This document shows, piece by piece, positions 6,502-7,370 of a stretch of DNA of 7,370 nt. The stretch covers positions 1,682-9,051 of the forward strand of contig JAOZLM010000077.1 in NCBI GenBank assembly GCA_029934815.1, written 5' to 3'. This stretch comes from Desulfocapsa sp. GTDB lineage: Bacteria; Desulfobacterota; Desulfobulbia; Desulfobulbales; Desulfocapsaceae. The notes below the pieces were generated by a model. It was given only the letters and a program-made list of their open reading frames with translations, had not been told where the DNA came from and searched no databases. The translations under genes were made by a program, and so were the position numbers. Position 1 is the first letter of the stretch; every line of letters starts with the position of its first letter.

Positions 6502-7321
6502 CAAGTTCCGTAGATCGTGTTATGCTTTCGCGAATTGCAGCATTAAACGCCTTCTGCATCGCAGGCAGCACCACAGGGTCAGGTTCGCCGGTCAACTCGT
6601 CCATAAATACTTTTTTCACTTCTGTCGCCAAGACAAGGACGTTCTCATAGCGTTCGTGACATGAGGTGGCCAGAAAACCTTTCCCCAGGAAGATATCGTT
6701 TTCGGCTACCGTTGTTACAACTGATTCAATGGTAATGTTTTTCAGTTCTGTCAGCCATGCTGCAATAACAGGCCTCCAGTTTTCGTTTGTCACAGAAGTC
6801 GTTCCAAGATTAAAAACCGGCAAATCTGTTCGTTCATAGCGCTTATAGTTGTATGAGTGAATATCATATATCACGCACTGGCCGAAATCTTTTCGTAATG
6901 CTTCAATCACTGCATTGATTACACGATAAAACTGTGCATGTTTTTGTTGATTTTGCATGATTGTTTCATTACTGAGCGGTTTTTTCCAGACATCTTTTCC
7001 CCATGCTGTTTCATAGACACACTCCTCAGGCCTGCGATTCAGATCGTATGCATATCTGGAATCGTTGGCAATAATCGTAATAGCCTGTTCTTCAATAAAA
7101 CTTCCGGTGTATGGGTCTTCTTCCTGATAACGTTCTGCTTCGGATAACAGGCAATTTTGTACAAGTTCAGCCGGGAACCTGTCTCCATTGTGTATTGCTG
7201 CACACAAGACCGGTAAATATTTTTCAATTTTTACCGTGAAGGCACCACCTTCGATGCTTGCAGTAAATATCTCACGATTTCCAATATTATGGAGAAGTTG
7301 TTTTTCTGATAGAAATTGCAT
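6491..7321 (-). CDS. N-formylglutamate amidohydrolase family protein (Zn-hydrolase fold)
   Basis: This member of the FGase family (PF05013) is related in fold to M14-type zinc carboxypeptidases. From the ATG at 7321 (276 aa), likely metal and substrate residues are His44 and Asp47 in AAIHNGDRFP, DLNR (93-96, comparable to the DLNRNF arginine motif of M14 enzymes), DIHSY (153-157, with the second zinc histidine) and Glu234 in LATEVKKVFMDELTGE. The blocks EEDPYTG, YAYDLNRRPEECVY, WGKDVWKKPL and EVKKVFMDELTGE mark the subfamily often annotated as N-formylglutamate amidohydrolase next to QEGLA-motif (DUF1704) genes. No hut gene is nearby, so a role in histidine breakdown is doubtful; an exopeptidase or amidase role is equally possible. 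The frame opens at a TTG (7366), but the ATG at 7321 has GGGA about 11 bases upstream and begins where conserved sequence does. It converges on the ATP-grasp gene, ending in TAG at 6493-6491. Any operon partner would be beyond the right edge. Confidence 0.88.
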   Translation of the reverse strand: MQFLSEKQLLHNIGNREIFTASIEGGAFTVKIEKYLPVLCAAIHNGDRFPAELVQNCLLSEAERYQEEDPYTGSFIEEQAITIIANDSRYAYDLNRRPEECVYETAWGKDVWKKPLSNETIMQNQQKHAQFYRVINAVIEALRKDFGQCVIYDIHSYNYKRYERTDLPVFNLGTTSVTNENWRPVIAAWLTELKNITIESVVTTVAENDIFLGKGFLATSCHERYENVLVLATEVKKVFMDELTGEPDPVVLPAMQKAFNAAIRESITRSTELVTL

Positions 7322-7370
7322 GGTTGTTTTATTCCCGTTAATGATAAACAGTGTAATTAATGACAATATA

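Noticed and set aside
7322..7366. N-terminal extension of the FGase from TTG at 7366
   Set aside because: The extra 15 residues are not motif-bearing, and the ATG at 7321 has an upstream GGGA; the window edge prevents a full check.

Overview
The window holds five protein genes in two blocks separated by repeat-rich intergenic DNA. The type II topoisomerase pair (ParE, ParC) most resembles the topoisomerase IV-like pair of Chlamydiae and other PVC lineages, Bacteroidota and related FCB groups: GLNGVGTKA and EGQSAAGS in the B subunit, RAIPH.DGLKPVQRR and EGIAVGMATK in the A subunit. With moderate G+C (about two-fifths by eye), sigma70-like promoter boxes and several weak Shine-Dalgarno sites, this points to a Gram-negative bacterium of the PVC/FCB neighbourhood. 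The phylum cannot be fixed from the window alone.

Layout: parC (3-1976) and parE (1978-3807) lie on the minus strand as a two-gene unit, one base apart, with a plausible promoter at 3861-3889. After a 286-base gap from the parE start, thiD (4094-4918, plus strand) encodes the HMP/HMP-P kinase of thiamine synthesis or salvage. A 410-base gap (4919-5328) follows that is unusually rich in palindromes, including a nested 173-base inverted-repeat element (5094-5266). A decayed relative of the core of this element lies upstream of thiD (3931-4014). An ATP-grasp enzyme of an unnamed family (5329-6501, plus strand) then meets, tail to tail with an 11-base overlap, an N-formylglutamate amidohydrolase-like metallohydrolase (6491-7321, minus strand) whose upstream neighbour lies outside the window.

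How the genes work together: ParE and ParC form one A2B2 enzyme that relaxes and decatenates DNA. ThiD is a stand-alone housekeeping enzyme with no other thi gene beside it. The ATP-grasp ligase and the FGase-like hydrolase are the most likely candidates for something under-described. The FGase belongs to the subfamily that, as I recall, is often encoded near the QEGLA-motif (DUF1704) metallopeptidase and ATP-grasp ligases, a set suggestive of making and trimming amide or peptide bonds on an unknown substrate. Only two members are visible here, so this remains a hypothesis.
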